Positions 11,476-22,304 of a stretch of 64,000 nucleotides of DNA are shown here, in pieces. Both the position numbers and the translations under genes were made by a program. The notes beneath the pieces were generated by a model, which saw only the letters and a program-made list of their open reading frames with translations, made no database searches and was not told the DNA's origin. Location of the stretch: assembly GCA_963281255.1 (NCBI GenBank), contig OY725492.1, positions 2,527,696 to 2,591,695 of the forward strand. The letters run 5' to 3'. Source of the DNA: Aphrocallistes beatrix (taxonomy: Eukaryota > Porifera > Hexactinellida > Sceptrulophora > Aphrocallistidae). Numbering within the stretch: the stretch's first letter is position 1; each line of letters opens with the position of its first letter.

Positions 11476-11696
11476 CTTTAAACAAAGCTTTGCAGTGGAG
11501 GTGTTAAAATATGAATATATACTCATAAAAACCGGAAGTGATGGGATTATGACGGTGCACATCTACACCATAAAGAGATCATACGTGCGAAATTTGGTAA
11601 AATTCGGACTGTTAGATTTCGCAGTAGCGCGCGTACGGACATACATACATACATACTAGGGTTTTGGCGCTGCCCCTGCTTCCCGCTATGCTTATT

Positions 11697-12093
11697 TATA
11701 CGGAATATGGACGCTACCTTCTTCGTCAACATATTGGAGTGGCATTTGATTGAACAAGCTCTAGTTTTTCATGGTGATAGGTGGTTTCTTAATCAGGATA
11801 ATGACCCTAAGCATACCTCAAGGATCGCCAAAGCTTGGATGGAGAAAAATATGAAGAAAAATCAACGAGAATGGCCAAGTCAAAGTCCCGATCTTAACCC
11901 GATTGAGAATCTATTTGGTTGTATCAAACAAAAGCTGTATAGAGACAACTTTACTAGCCTGGTACAACTAGAAAAGAGAATCCAAGAAATTTGGGATTCT
12001 ATCACCCCAGAGTTTTTAGCTCCATACTACAAATCAATGCGTCATAGGTGTAGATTAGTGGTAGAGAACAATGGTTCAAAGATAGATTATTAA
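11697..12093 (+). pseudogene. Tc1-like transposase, C-terminal part
   Basis: DDE transposase of the Tc1 family, which cuts and pastes its own element at TA sites. The visible part has the second catalytic Asp in LNQDNDPKHTS and the Glu in SPDLNPIENLF, with a spacing that fits DD34E, and ends in the usual CRLVVENNG-type tail and a stop. The first catalytic Asp, the paired HTH domain and the 5' terminal repeat are missing, so the copy is 5'-truncated and inactive. Its 3' end, TCTCAATAATTATGGGACATACTGTA, closes at about 12200. The first ATG at 11707 is an internal methionine. Confidence 0.9.
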
Positions 12094-12201
12094 ATGTAAA
12101 CAAAACTTTCTTAGATTTATTTGTTAAAACATTCATATATTTATCGTGGGGCTAAATATCGTCGTTTATGTTAGTCTCAATAATTATGGGACATACTGTA
12201 G

Positions 12202-12480
12202 GTGGCCCTATTAGTTGAAATATATTACTGAAATCATATTGATTGATTTAACTCCTAATTTATTTCATTGTATAAACCAATTTGTTCACCTTTATCCAAT
12301 TGTTATATTGTTTCCACGTTTCTTATTGGTCATGAATCTGATTTCTTGGAGGATATAAAAAAGCTAACCCCAAATATAACTCACAACTTTACACAAAACA
12401 AGATATTGATGATAAAATTCGTATTTTGTGCACACCACCACTCTTAAAAATACTCCTGAACATTTCTAATGGATTCGTTT
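12202..12480. other. Spacer, no feature recognised
   Basis: AT-rich non-coding sequence between the Tc1 relic and the integrase fossil. Confidence 0.35.
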
Positions 12481-12828
12481 GAATGTTCGTTTTACTATCG
12501 TACAATATCAAACACATTTTTTATTTAAGAGGAAAAGATAACGGATCAAATAAACGTGTAATTGCTGTAGAGGACATGTTTGAAACTTTAGAGCGAATCC
12601 ATATAGAAATGGATCACTGCGGACGTGATGGACTCTACATATGCACGTATATCGCAGGAATTTTACGGCATTACTAAACATATATGCCAAATATTTGTTT
12701 CATATTGTGGTTACGTCAACTAAAAAAAGCTAAGAAACCCCTAAAGTCTTTGGTCGTCAAGCCCATCGCTTCTTCTTCATACTTATCCCGTGGTCAAGTG
12801 GATTTAGTTGACTTTTGACTACTTTTCC

Positions 12829-13226
12829 CATACTTACCAGCCCTCCAGGGAAATGACTTATGAACCAGAGATCCAGGGATTTAATGAAAAATCCAGGGAT
12901 TTTGAGCTTTTAACTAGCCTATAATAATTTATATTAATGCAATATAGTTTATGGAATTTATTGTAATTTTATGTTTCTCTTTATTTAGCAGGTCTTCTAG
13001 GGATCCTGGAAAATTCCTGGACTCACGAATTTCCAAAATTTGTTCTGGAATTTTGATCAAGCGATTATTTAACACGTTTGATGACATTATATACGATGTA
13101 CTACCTTCCTTTAAATAGTTTACTTGTCCATTTCGAAATCTTTAATTACCTATATTCGATCTTTATTGAAATTCCAGGAAATTCCCTTGATATCCAGGAA
13201 ATTTTCAAGAGAGGTTGGCAAGTATG
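12829..13226. mobile_element. MITE with CATACTTACC termini, copy 1
   Basis: Bounded by CATACTTACCAGCC and GGTTGGCAAGTATG (14-bp inverted termini) with TTTTCC on both sides (12823-12828 and 13227-13232), which reads as a 6-bp target duplication. The inner sequence holds repeated CCAGGGA words. It splits the KRBA2-type fossil inside its integrase core. A second, shorter copy lies at 24701-24919. Confidence 0.85.
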
Positions 13227-13489
13227 TTTTCCTGAGGAAAATTTGTCTTTTAAATGGCTGCTTGTTTATCAAGATCATTTCACCAAGTTTGTGAGGATAC
13301 GCGCTCTTAAAACTAAGACAGCTACAGAGGTAGCTGATGTTTTGCTGAACATATTCTGGGACATGGGTGCTCCCTTTATATTGCAGTATGATAATGGTAG
13401 AGAATTTTAAAATGAATTATTGTTCAATACTCTAAATCAGTACTGGTCTTATTCAAAAATAATCCATGGGAAACCTCGCACAGTGGTTT

Positions 13490-14990
13490 ATTTGGGCCCT
13501 TCATAGGGAGTTGGTATTTCCTGAGCAGATAGACCTATAAAATGTATTATTTACCTATGGGTTTTCCATATCTAGCAATCGATTAATGAACTCAAAATAC
13601 TTGTATGGCTTCAGATGTTTGAGTTATGACGTCATTTTATTATTACACCCATTATTTAATTTTCATTTCTGTTAAATATTTTATTATTTTACAAATATAT
13701 GTATACTGGATATGATCAAAGTCAGCTTCTATTTGCATATATACAACCTAAATAACTAAATTACGACCCATAAGTGCCATACTAAGTGAAATATCAAAAT
13801 TTTTGGGCAGAGTCAACGAATTTTTCAGGTTATAAAGGTGCCATTTAGTCACCTTTACATTACATAATTCCTAATATGCCCTATTTGATCACAATGGCTT
13901 GCATACTAAAGTTCTTCGGTAGCTTGAGAGGAGTGGGTCGCTCTGGCTAAGAAGACTGAAACAATTGTAGATGCATGGAATTAAAAATCTTGTTTAAAAA
14001 TCATTGTCTAGCGACATTTCCGGTTGAAGTTGTTCTACCATCATTTGAGGGATCAATCCTAAAACTCTCGTAATGCATTTAAGGTTAGTTGGGATAATGG
14101 ATGTTTTGTTTTCATAGATATATCAGACTCAGCGATTATCTTTTCCGCTAGAATTCGCTTCTTTGTGGGTTTCGCTGATGGAATTGAATAAAATGTTTTG
14201 TTTTCCCATTCTTCCAATTTCTTTAGCTTTTTCGAACAATCCCTGTTCGATTTGAGAAAATTGAATTTCTGCCGAATAGGTTCATATTCATTCTCTTCTA
14301 TTTGAAATTATTCCATAAATGCCTTAGCAGCATCACGTACGCATTCCTTAGTTGTGAGCTAATTCCAAACATCTCAATTATTCATTTTGGTATAGAGAAA
14401 AGCTTTTGGCCGTAATAAATAAATAGCATTCATTTGTATGTGATATTGATGGCGGCCATTTATATACTGAAATATTTCCATTTGCGCGGGGCTGGAAAGT
14501 GGTTAAAATTGAAGTTAATTGGTTAAACTTTAGATAAAAATAGGACTACTAACACGACACGAGAAGACACCACAAGTTTACGAACTACCAATGCAAGGAA
14601 CTTAACAGTTCGGACACTTTCAGCAAATCATACAATTCAGTGAATATTATATAAGTCAATCAATTATATAAGGCGTATTCAACAGTTTTAGAATGATTTA
14701 TACTATAATTGCACACTGTGAAAGTCTTAACTCATTCTGATTTAAATCAAAAGAGTAACACGAATTTGAAATGATGCATGATTTTTAAACCACAAAATTT
14801 CTCAAACTATATTTAGCCATTCAACTGTATAATCAGCATCATATTTCTAATTCTACTCGGAATTTTTAACTGAAAATACGGTTACCAAGGTTCTAGAGTA
14901 TGCTGAACATGATTGAAAAGTTTTTTTGCAGATCAGCAGAGGTGAAAAAATTGACCAACTCCCTGTCAATAAACCACTGTGCCTCAACAT
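13490..14990. other. Unidentified insertion in the integrase fossil
   Basis: About 1.5 kb separates two neighbouring parts of the KRBA2-type integrase and should be a separate insertion. I see no clear inverted or direct ends. One part, about 14035-14395 read on the minus strand, has protein-like composition rich in Glu and Lys (KECVRDAAKAFME, FNFLKSNRDCSKKLKKLEEW) with few stops. I do not recognise the family. Confidence 0.4.
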
Positions 14991-15872
14991 CCTCAAACTC
15001 AAGGATCGGTAGAGAGTGCAAACAAGGACATCAAGAGGCACTTCACCGCTTTGCTTTATCTTGTTGGATTAAACATATAAAAGAAGTACAGTATATTAAA
15101 AAAATCAGTTACCATAGCGGGTTAGGAATGTCACCAAGCAGTCTCCAACACTAAATGCCCTTTCCCATTGCCCTTTCTCAACAAGGTATTCCGGATGAAC
15201 TTTCCAGCAGCATATTGACAGAAGAAGATTATGAACAAGATAAATCTTTCAAGTTCTCAAACTTCGATTCCTTCCAATCACCTACTATTTCCACAAGCTT
15301 TGCAATCACTAGATACTATATCATTTGAATATCAGCAAGAAACTAACAACAATTTATTCCAACCTAATTATGCAGATACTTACCTTGAAGACATTTCTAA
15401 ACCTGCTTATTCTTCAAAATTGTTAGTGTATACAGATAATTCATCAGCTTATGAGTATGAGCCTCAGGACTACAGTTCCAAGTTCTCCCCCGTTCCTGAT
15501 AGTTGCGCAGAAAATTCTGATAATACCAACAGTACATGCATGGCACCGGCGATACAACCGACATCCTCTATCAGTAACATGATGTGTCCAGTTTGTGAGC
15601 TAGAGACATCAGGAGCCCATACTTATATAGATTGCTTTAGATATGTACATATTATTTGTGGTCGCAGTATTGGAGAGGAAGGATATAGCAGTTCAATCGT
15701 GTGTAATAAATGTGATTTGAAGAGAAATCAAAATGATCCTGAAGCAATGCGGCACAAATTAAAAAAGAAAACAAACCCAGTAACATCAGCATATGTTAAA
15801 ATCAAGTATTAATAGACTTCCTCCTGCCAATATTGGAGACAGTGTTTTAATACAAATCTCATCTCCAGATAC

Positions 15873-16159
15873 CAGAGTTGCCGTGGGAATGGAATTTCAA
15901 TACCCATCCCCATCCCATTCCCACAGGATTTCTGTGGGAATACCCACAAAAACCCACAGAACCCACAGGAAACCCACAGAAAAATCTACAAATCACACAA
16001 AAACCCACATAAAATCACACAAAAACCCCAGGAAACCCCACAAAAACCCACAGAACCCACATGTGGGAACACCCATAGGCTTAAAGTCATTCCCATTCCC
16101 ATCCCATATGGGAATACCCATGGGAAAACCCACAGATTCTCATTTCCACGGCAACCCTG
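15873..16159. mobile_element. hAT MITE made of CCCACA repeats
   Basis: Ends CAGAGTTGCCGTGGGAATGG and TTCCACGGCAACCCTG are inverted. The flanks CCAGATAC (15865-15872) and CCAAATAC (16160-16167) match at seven of eight bases, as expected of an old hAT target duplication. The inside is a minisatellite of ACCCACAGAA and CCCATTCCCATCC units. It lies within the C-terminal part of the integrase fossil. Confidence 0.85.
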
Positions 16160-16504
16160 CCAAATACCATGACAACATTGGGAAGCAATAATTTGTTAGG
16201 TATTATTTTAAATAAAGAGAATGATTTGTATACTATATCGACAAGACAAGGGGCAATAGAATCTCTTTATACGAGGAATCAATTCGAAGTATGTCCCAAG
16301 AATATATTACAAATGGATGAAGTACCTTCAAACACAATATCTCAATGTAATGCATGCGGAACGCTTCGCTCTTCTCAACCTATTATTGTAATTGCAAGTG
16401 TTGCAAAAACTCAAGGAGTCCTTGTCGAAGATCACAAAAACAATGCCATTCAAAGTGTCATAATGGGCGAGCCTGTCAAAACAAAGTCTAGCAATTCACT
16501 TACT

Positions 16505-16586
16505 GTAATAGAATAGAACAGAACAGAATAGAATAGAATAGAATAGAATAGAATAGAATAGAATAGAATAGAATAGAATAGAATAG
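16505..16586 (+). repeat. (GAATA)n microsatellite
   Basis: About 16 copies of AATAG/GAATA-type pentamers, starting with two GAACA variants, at the end of the integrase fossil. Confidence 0.95.
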
Positions 16587-16589
16587 TTT

Positions 16590-17140
16590 TTTTGCACTTA
16601 TTTTCGGTATTTGGATACAAATAGATAAAAAACTCTTCCCTAAAATGTTCTTACTAGTATAACCGATTTCTATTAGTATATATACTGTATATCAGTGTTA
16701 ACCTTTTTCGCTTACCGCCCACTTAATCCGTTCAAATTTTTCCAGCGCCCACTTAGGCTCTCTGTACATATCCACGTTGAGAACCCTGCTGTATATACAA
16801 TGAATGTTACCACTCGAGTGAATCAAGAAATTGTATAATTTACTGTTAATCTTCTTTCTAACAGGTACATAAAATAACACACTCTTTGGGGGGGCGATTA
16901 TTCGACGGAGGTGATTATCGAAGGCCGACTACTATTCGGATATATATGATGCGTTTTTTCCTGTTAATTCTTATAGTTATGTGCTATTAAAAGTTAACTA
17001 AGTTAATTATAAGTGCTTGGACGAAATGCTTTCAAGTAGGAAATAATATTAATGTTTAAAAACTAATTAACACCACTCTACGTTAGTGGTTCACGAATTT
17101 AATGAACCCACGACCCTGAATTCCTATTTATAAATACAAC
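16590..17140. other. Intergenic, with a worn hAT-like end
   Basis: Mostly unrecognised. The stretch 16696-16790 (AGTGTTAACCTTTTTCGC...ACGTTGAGAACCCTGCTG) has words typical of hAT MITE tips but no reliable partner. Confidence 0.35.
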
Positions 17141-17146
17141 ATATAC

Positions 17147-17284
17147 CAGGGCCGGCGGAACTGGTCCGGCTTTGGCCGGACCAATTTTATGCCATTATGG
17201 CTTATTTTCATATGCAAATTTGCTTTTGGCTGGAGCAACTTTCGCTTTGGCCGGACCAATAAAAAGTTGCTTTCGCCGGGCCTG
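17147..17284. mobile_element. Short MITE, CAGGGCCGGCGGAA ends
   Basis: CAGGGCCGGCGGAACTGG and TTTCGCCGGGCCTG are inverted tips, with internal inverted repeats of TTTGGCCGGACCAAT. It is 138 bp, non-coding and hAT-like. I see no exact 8-bp duplication. Confidence 0.7.
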
Positions 17285-17327
17285 TATACATAGTAATAGC
17301 TAGCCCCATTAGTGATTTTAGCCACCC

Positions 17328-17437
17328 AATTGCGTCGAGTTTAATACCACTCGCACTTGGACTAGTCTAAGTGAACTTAAACTAACTACTCTAAAAGTAC
17401 TTAGACTAGTTCAAGTGCGCTTAGACTAAATTCGCAC
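17328..17437 (-). repeat. Dispersed repeat, inverse of 6629-6742
   Basis: Starts CACCCAATTGCGTCGAGTTT and continues through CACTTGGACTAGTC and AGTAGTTTAAG-like words. It is the reverse complement of the copy at 6629-6742. Confidence 0.75.
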
Positions 17438-18267
17438 TTGGACTGCAACATACGTATATACTCATAATGTAATTTTTATTTGGGTTCAATATTCTCGATG
17501 CATCAACTTGATTCTTATCTTATTTTTTTCGTTGTAACCAATGAGTTCTCCATTTTTTTGTTAGCTGCCAATTCTATCATGCCCAGGAATTGCTCTCCCC
17601 CTGGCTGTAAAAGTAACTATGATAAAGACGAGCGTATTCCTGTATTCAAATTGCCACAAAACCAGATCAACTTAGGCATGCTTGGCTCAGAGTTCGCCAT
17701 AGGGATGATATTGATAAGCTCAAGGTAGTAGACGTTTGCGTGAAGCAGAGATGAAGGTGTTGAATATACGCACAGAGTACCGAATAGAGACGGGAGTTAT
17801 CGGGAGCTGAAAGGAGGTACGGTGCCTAGTATCTATCCTGCCAGGGTCCAGCATATTATTCCTCACACTCCGCCTATCGAAAGGGTGACCCCAATTTTTT
17901 CTAAGGGATACCCGACAACTCGAATCGATTCTGGATAAAATTTCTAATCCACTATATAGCAGTACCCACACTAGTAAGGATACCATTACCAAATTTTCTA
18001 ACTCGTCTTATATTGCATCTGCTGAAAGCCATATACAACACATTATTGATAACATCCATGATTCCAAGTCAGATGACGAATTACTTGATTGTCCCGAAGT
18101 TTCTAGGCTCCAATTCATTCTATCCCAGCTTCAAAATAGCCCTGTACCGAAAAACAGGCGGGGATATAACATACTGACGCAAATATTGGTCCTCAAAGCA
18201 CATCTGATTTCGCCTGCTTGCTACAAGTATCTTCAGAGCATGTCTTCTTTATCTCTTCCACATTTCA

Positions 18268-18372
18268 ATACTAAAAATGGATTCTAGTCAGGTCAATATG
18301 ATGCATGACCCCAAAAATGCAAGAAATTGTTTTATTGCATTTTTCCGTTGTATCATGTCATAGGAGTAACAT
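18268..18372 (+). repeat. Dispersed repeat, partner of 52594-52686
   Basis: AGTCAGGTCAATATGATG...TGCAAGAAATTGTTTTATTGC...GTATCATGTC recurs in the same orientation near 52594-52686 beside a sequence gap. Family unknown. Confidence 0.65.
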
Positions 18373-18699
18373 ACAGGGTGTTTCATTGATTACACACAAA
18401 AGTAAATTGCTTTCATTTCATTTGTGATTGAGATAATTTAGTTATTTTGGTTGCTTTTGAAAGGAAATCCATTGACATTTATGAAAAACAATGAAGCAAA
18501 CAGTTGGAATAAAAGTAAATTATTTCAAAACATCCTCAATATGGGATCCGTTTTAAAATTTTATGGTTTGCGGCTAGTGGTATTCATGTATTTTTAACTG
18601 TAAACATACTTAATTTTTGTTTTCTCCCTTTAACTCCTATGAAATATAAGAATGGAAAATTTAGGTGATATAGATAGATAAATAGATGGATTGATGTGT

Positions 18700-18860
18700 T
18701 CACATCTCAATTTCATCTTCGGTTTCATCACTCGATGCAATTCCTTCTTTTATATTGCCACAGTTGTCATCTTGGCATCGTCCGCATGCTTGGGAACAGT
18801 TGAGTCCTTGTTTTCTGCAGCTACATCTGAGACTACTACAGCCTGTGGAACAGTTACAGT
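18700..18860 (-). pseudogene. Cysteine-rich tail of a transposon protein
   Basis: The minus strand encodes NPNCNCSTGCSSLRCSCRK followed by GLNCSQACGRCQ and an acidic end, a CxC-rich module (CxCxxxCxxxRCxCxxxGLxCSxxC) that commonly ends transposon and retroelement proteins in invertebrates. It lies on the opposite strand to the surrounding P element, so it is a separate inserted piece. It joins directly to a MITE tip at 18857. Confidence 0.55.
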
Positions 18861-18985
18861 TAGGGTTGCCAGACGTCCGGGTTTCGAGCCATTTGTCCGG
18901 AGTGGGATGAATTTGGGAATGGGATGAATTTGTCCGGGTTTGGAGAATTTTGAGTCCTGTCCGACTACTCACGAATCAGGACTGT
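18857..18985. repeat. MITE end (AGGGTTGCCAGACGTCCGGG)
   Basis: Begins with a hAT-like tip and contains two TTTGTCCGG words. The other end is not clear, and no coding is seen. Confidence 0.5.
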
Positions 18986-19610
18986 CAATATATTATATCC
19001 GTATCTGAGTTATTTAGTTAGCTATTGCTCTGTAGCAAACGTGTCACTCTCTAATATTTGAAGAAAGAGTGCAAGTTTGTGAAATTTGGATTATTACTGA
19101 TTTGTAATGCTACCATAGTGTACGTATACTACTGAGTACTGACCCTAACTGCCTAACATGTTTCGTTATGTGTATACTTGGAATCTTTTTGTTTCTGTGT
19201 TCAATAGCTTCAACGATGAATTATGATATGTAGATACTATGTAGTCACGTGGGTCAAGGGTCATTTTATGTGTCTTTGCAGCTCTGGTTTACAGTGAATT
19301 ACTTACATGCAAATTGTTATTTCAAATTTTATTCTCAGAGATTTTGTTTACCCGCAATAACTAATAGACGAAATATAATTTATAATTTCTCTTGATTTTT
19401 TATGTATTCTGTATATTTTGAAGATAAGTTATTGATACAAATTTAAACGTATTACATTAATACATAGGGCATTCCAAAAGTTCTCTTCCCAAATCTGTAT
19501 CTCGAATGACAGTGAAAATAGGATATTTTCGATTTCTCCATTGTATTCCTTAAGGGATCAGCTTCCAATTTGTATATTGGTTTATTTTAAAAGGACAATT
19601 CGTTAGGATT
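18986..19610. other. Unidentified filler within the P-element relic
   Basis: AT-rich non-coding sequence where the transposase core should be. No ends recognised. Confidence 0.4.
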
Positions 19611-20339
19611 CTATTGTCTCTGTGGAAAATATTTAATGTCGGCGTACCGTATAAACATGTGCGTTTGAATGACCCGATGTCTAAACCTTTGACGTTTAAT
19701 GACGAGCGATTTACTTTTCTAACTCGGATCGTTTATTGGTTGGATGCTTGTGAGTCACTTCTTGACAAAGATAGGAAATTAAGTAAGCAGGCATTTACAA
19801 GCTTCAAGCATGCATGCCTCGTGTTACCTCAAATTACAAATTATATATCTGAGAATTGTGGCTTTTCTTATCTCATGTCGTCTTTCTTACAGACAGACCC
19901 ATTGGAACACCATTTTGGGCTTTATTGCATGATGTCAGGTGCTAATTATCATGTTTCGTCTCTTCAGATTTTAGATTCAGAACGCCGTCTCAAAGTTTAG
20001 CACTTCTTCATTACAAGGATTTATTGAATCTTTTTCATCTGAGGGTGGTGTAGATTCTAATCTAAATAAAGTGTTGATCCATATATGAGTGCATTATCAG
20101 ATCTCTCTGCCGTTGAATGCAATATTCAGGTCCTTCAATCTTATAAAGATTTGCACATTGATGAACTATCCTTATCTCAGTTCAAGCTGTTAGATCTCTC
20201 CGATCGTGGAGGTTTGAAGTATCCTTCGGAGTTATACCTAGAATCTATTACTGCTTGGAAGATTTTTGTTCGCATCCTTCCTTCACAAAATTCTATTTGT
20301 TGCTAGTATATGTTTTTTAGCAAATAAAGTAAAAAAGAA

Positions 20340-21480
20340 GGGAGCACGACAACTCGCATGACGACAACTCGCAACACCGACAACTCGCAACACCGACAAC
20401 TCGCAACGCGACAACTCGCAACACCGACAACTCGCATCACGACAACTCGTAACAAATCTGATTGGTCAAATTATAAGGAAAGTAAATTTATTATTGCAAA
20501 TTTATCATAAAACTGAAATACGTAATAATGATAATAATAATAGCTAGTATTTCTATACTAGCTTAGTCAGTCCCCATGCTGAAATGGTGTGCTACACCTC
20601 TTAAGAATTCTAGTCTGGGGCGGTGTAGATAGCTCCCAACTAAATGACTCAAGGCATTTTCATTAGCTTGTGACATTTGCCGTTTATATACCCGATCACC
20701 AGCTATATACTTGGCCTGCCTTATTTCAACGAGACCTTGCTCACGCTTCAGTGCAGTGATAAACTTCCAAAGGTTCGGATGTTGGCACCCAACTGTTGCT
20801 TTGAAGCTGCGGTGCCATGCTTCCACCGCATTCGTTGTCCTCGGTAGACCCAATACCGTATCAAAGTGATGATTCCACATGTTGATAGGGAACAGCGCTG
20901 GTCGATATGCACCTCCTGGGAGCGTACGACCGATATAGGTTCTCTCAAAATAACCAATCAGATTTCGTCAGGTGCTTGAAGATGAACATTCGTGCGTTTG
21001 ATTATCTCTGAGCCTTTGGTATGAATAATCGCCTTATAAAGCCCTCTTTGTTCGCAAAGCCAATGCGTTACCTCTCCAATGTTCCTCTGCTTTCCATAAA
21101 TGTATCCTCTTTCGACGAGTTTCATAGCTCCTCTCTGAGAGCGGGTTAAAGTGAAAGATTCACTCGGAAGTTGCGCCATAGTGTGAAGATAGCAAAAATA
21201 TTATATTTACTTGTAAATAAGGCATCTATTTATACAACTTTTTGATCACCCTTCCAATCTTCCAATTCTGTTGACACAACAATGGGACTATTTCTTATAG
21301 AAATGATAGAGGTGTATAATATAACATCCATTATACGTAGTTATTATCATTATTACAATGTTGTTCCAGTAACAAAGCTCTATTATACGAGTTCTCTATT
21401 GACCAATCAGGTTTGTTGCGAGTTGTCGCGTTGCGAGTTGTCGGTGTTGCGAGTTGTCTGTTGCGAGTTGTCGTGCTCCC
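20340..21480 (-). mobile_element. MULE (Mutator-like) element, 1141 bp, 9-bp target duplication
   Basis: Termini GGGAGCACGACAACTCGC and GCGAGTTGTCGTGCTCCC are inverted and flanked by AAAAAAGAA on both sides (20331-20339 and 21481-21489), the 9-bp duplication typical of Mutator elements. Just inside the ends the word CGACAACTCGCAAC is repeated seven times on the left (to 20453) and four times inverted on the right (from 21414). On the minus strand it encodes an N-terminal FLYWCH domain and the C-terminal part of a MULE transposase. Confidence 0.92.
20563..21179 (-). pseudogene. FLYWCH-MULE transposase, internally deleted
   Basis: Minus strand. 21179-20958 starts with ATG and encodes a FLYWCH-type zinc finger (SFTLTRSQRGAMKLVERGYI, then HWLCEQ and a closing HxH-like NVHLQ), a DNA-binding module common at the N terminus of MULE transposases. 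20957-20563 encodes the C-terminal block (ERTYIGR, LPRTTNAVEAWHRSFK, HPNLWKFITALKREQG, RLEFLRG). The DDE catalytic core that should lie between is missing, and the two parts meet around 20958 in different frames with a stop. The copy cannot be autonomous but keeps both termini. Confidence 0.85.
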
Positions 21481-21499
21481 AAAAAAGAAACCCCTCACA

Positions 21500-22300
21500 G
21501 ACAGGCTAGAAGTGTGCTTCCAAATTCCTGGGAAGACATAGCTCTTCTAGTTTTTGTACAATAAGCAAAAGAATGAAATCACAAAATGCTACGTAATGAT
21601 GATGATTTTGCATATATTGAAAATCGTATGAGGAGGTGCACATCTACATATATGTCCGTAGCTTCACAAAAGATTTTAGGGCGATATCTTTTAAACTCTG
21701 TTCTGTGCACACTTACGGCCGGCCGGCCGGCCTGACACCGCACTCATTTTAGTACTGTGCTACTATATTATTATATTGGATCATATAGATCCAATATAAT
21801 AATATAGGAAGCACACTAAAAATTAAAATTCGATGGTTATTTCTAGAGGCATGGACAAACGAAACTTGAAAAAATTCCGGTAATGTGTATTTTAGTCTCT
21901 CAATGATTGTCTATTATATTAATTACTTCCTTTAGTTTGTTTTATATCTTAGTAGAGATTCAGAAGTCCAGTAGAGGTTCAGAAGTTCAGTGAGGTTCAG
22001 AGTTCAGTAGAGGTTCAATAGAAGTTCAGCAGACGTTCAGTAAACTTTTAGTGACGTTTAATGGAGATCGATAGCTTAGCCATTAGATTTTGATGATTTT
22101 TTGACTTTGTATTGCAATGTGTGATGTTGTTGACGAGTTGATCTAAATATTATAAAATCAAATATTTATACTTGTAATTCACAATTTGTAAATAATTTTA
22201 TATAAATATATTAATAGGGAGGGAATTATATCAAACCAGTTTGAATTAAATGAATATAGAATCAAAAATTGACCACAATCATTATCTGCATTTAGGTCAA
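21500..22300. other. Intergenic with a GTTCAG minisatellite and small palindromes
   Basis: 21955-22065 holds about nine irregular copies of AGTAGAGGTTCAGAAGTTCA-like units. 21715-21735 is GGCCGGCCGGCCGGCC. 21767-21812 is a palindrome of TATTATATTGGATC against GATCCAATATAATA. No coding similarity. Confidence 0.6.
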
Positions 22301-22304
22301 CAGA

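Larger units (their letters stand above)
7283..11655. mobile_element. Very large inverted-repeat (foldback) structure, arms about 600 bp
   Basis: The left arm, 7283-7880 (CCGTACGCGCGCTACTGCG to TCACTTAATCTCATAT), returns inverted on the right at 10449-11655 (ATATGAGATTAAGTGAAATT to CGCGCGTACGG). The right arm is longer because it holds a local duplication near 10750-10900 and a hAT MITE at 11027-11475. Between the arms lie a mariner fragment, a small palindrome and a 1.1-kb palindrome. No open frame of its own is recognisable, so it is a non-autonomous element or an inverted duplication. Confidence 0.75.
12483..16530 (+). pseudogene. Fossil of a KRBA2-type integrase element
   Basis: Pieces in the correct order on the plus strand of the integrase family represented by vertebrate KRBA2 and ZBED9/SCAND3: an N-terminal block (near 12540-12680), a QVDLVDF-type block with the first catalytic Asp (12725-12810), a core with LVYQDHFTKFV and DNGREF (13245-13410), HGKPR (near 13470), a GSVE-type block (near 15005), a GIPDELS...TEED linker (near 15190), a PHD-like zinc finger (CPVC...SGAH...ICG, near 15585-15720) and a C-terminal domain (16160-16516). 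It is treated as an old element. It is clearly broken, cut by at least three insertions of other elements and by several smaller breaks. No terminal repeats were identified. Confidence 0.75.
17579..20306 (+). pseudogene. P-element (THAP) transposase relic
   Basis: Three blocks in the order of P-element/THAP9 transposases. (1) 17579-17745: THAP zinc finger starting MPRNCSPPGCKSNYDKD, with Cys5, Cys10 and the conserved FKLP, which binds the element's own DNA. (2) About 17915-18285: a middle stretch with SRLQFILSQLQNSP and YNILTQILVLKAHLISPACYKYL, matching the segment before the RNase-H-like core. (3) 19614-20306: the C-terminal block with the typical TDPLEHHFGLYCMMSGANYH and SERRLK. The catalytic region between 2 and 3 is absent or replaced by unrelated sequence (18290-19600), and the frames are broken. 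The P-element 3' end is cut by a MULE at 20340. Confidence 0.85.

Noticed and set aside
7283-11655. The two long arms as LTRs of a retroelement
   Set aside because: The arms are inverted, not direct, and no retroelement coding lies between them.
6824-11678. CAGGGGCAGCGCCA...TGGCGCTGCCCCTG as the ends of a 4.8-kb hAT element
   Set aside because: The tips match for only 14 bp, the flanking 8-mers differ (GTATCAGT and CTTCCCGC), and the same G-rich words occur singly elsewhere (10422, 55012). Chance pairing of two MITE tips is more likely.
20341-20453. Regular array of CGACAACTCGCAAC words that looks like CRISPR repeats
   Set aside because: Spacers are 1-4 bp, the array is matched by an inverted one at 21414, and both lie inside the ends of a MULE with a 9-bp target duplication.
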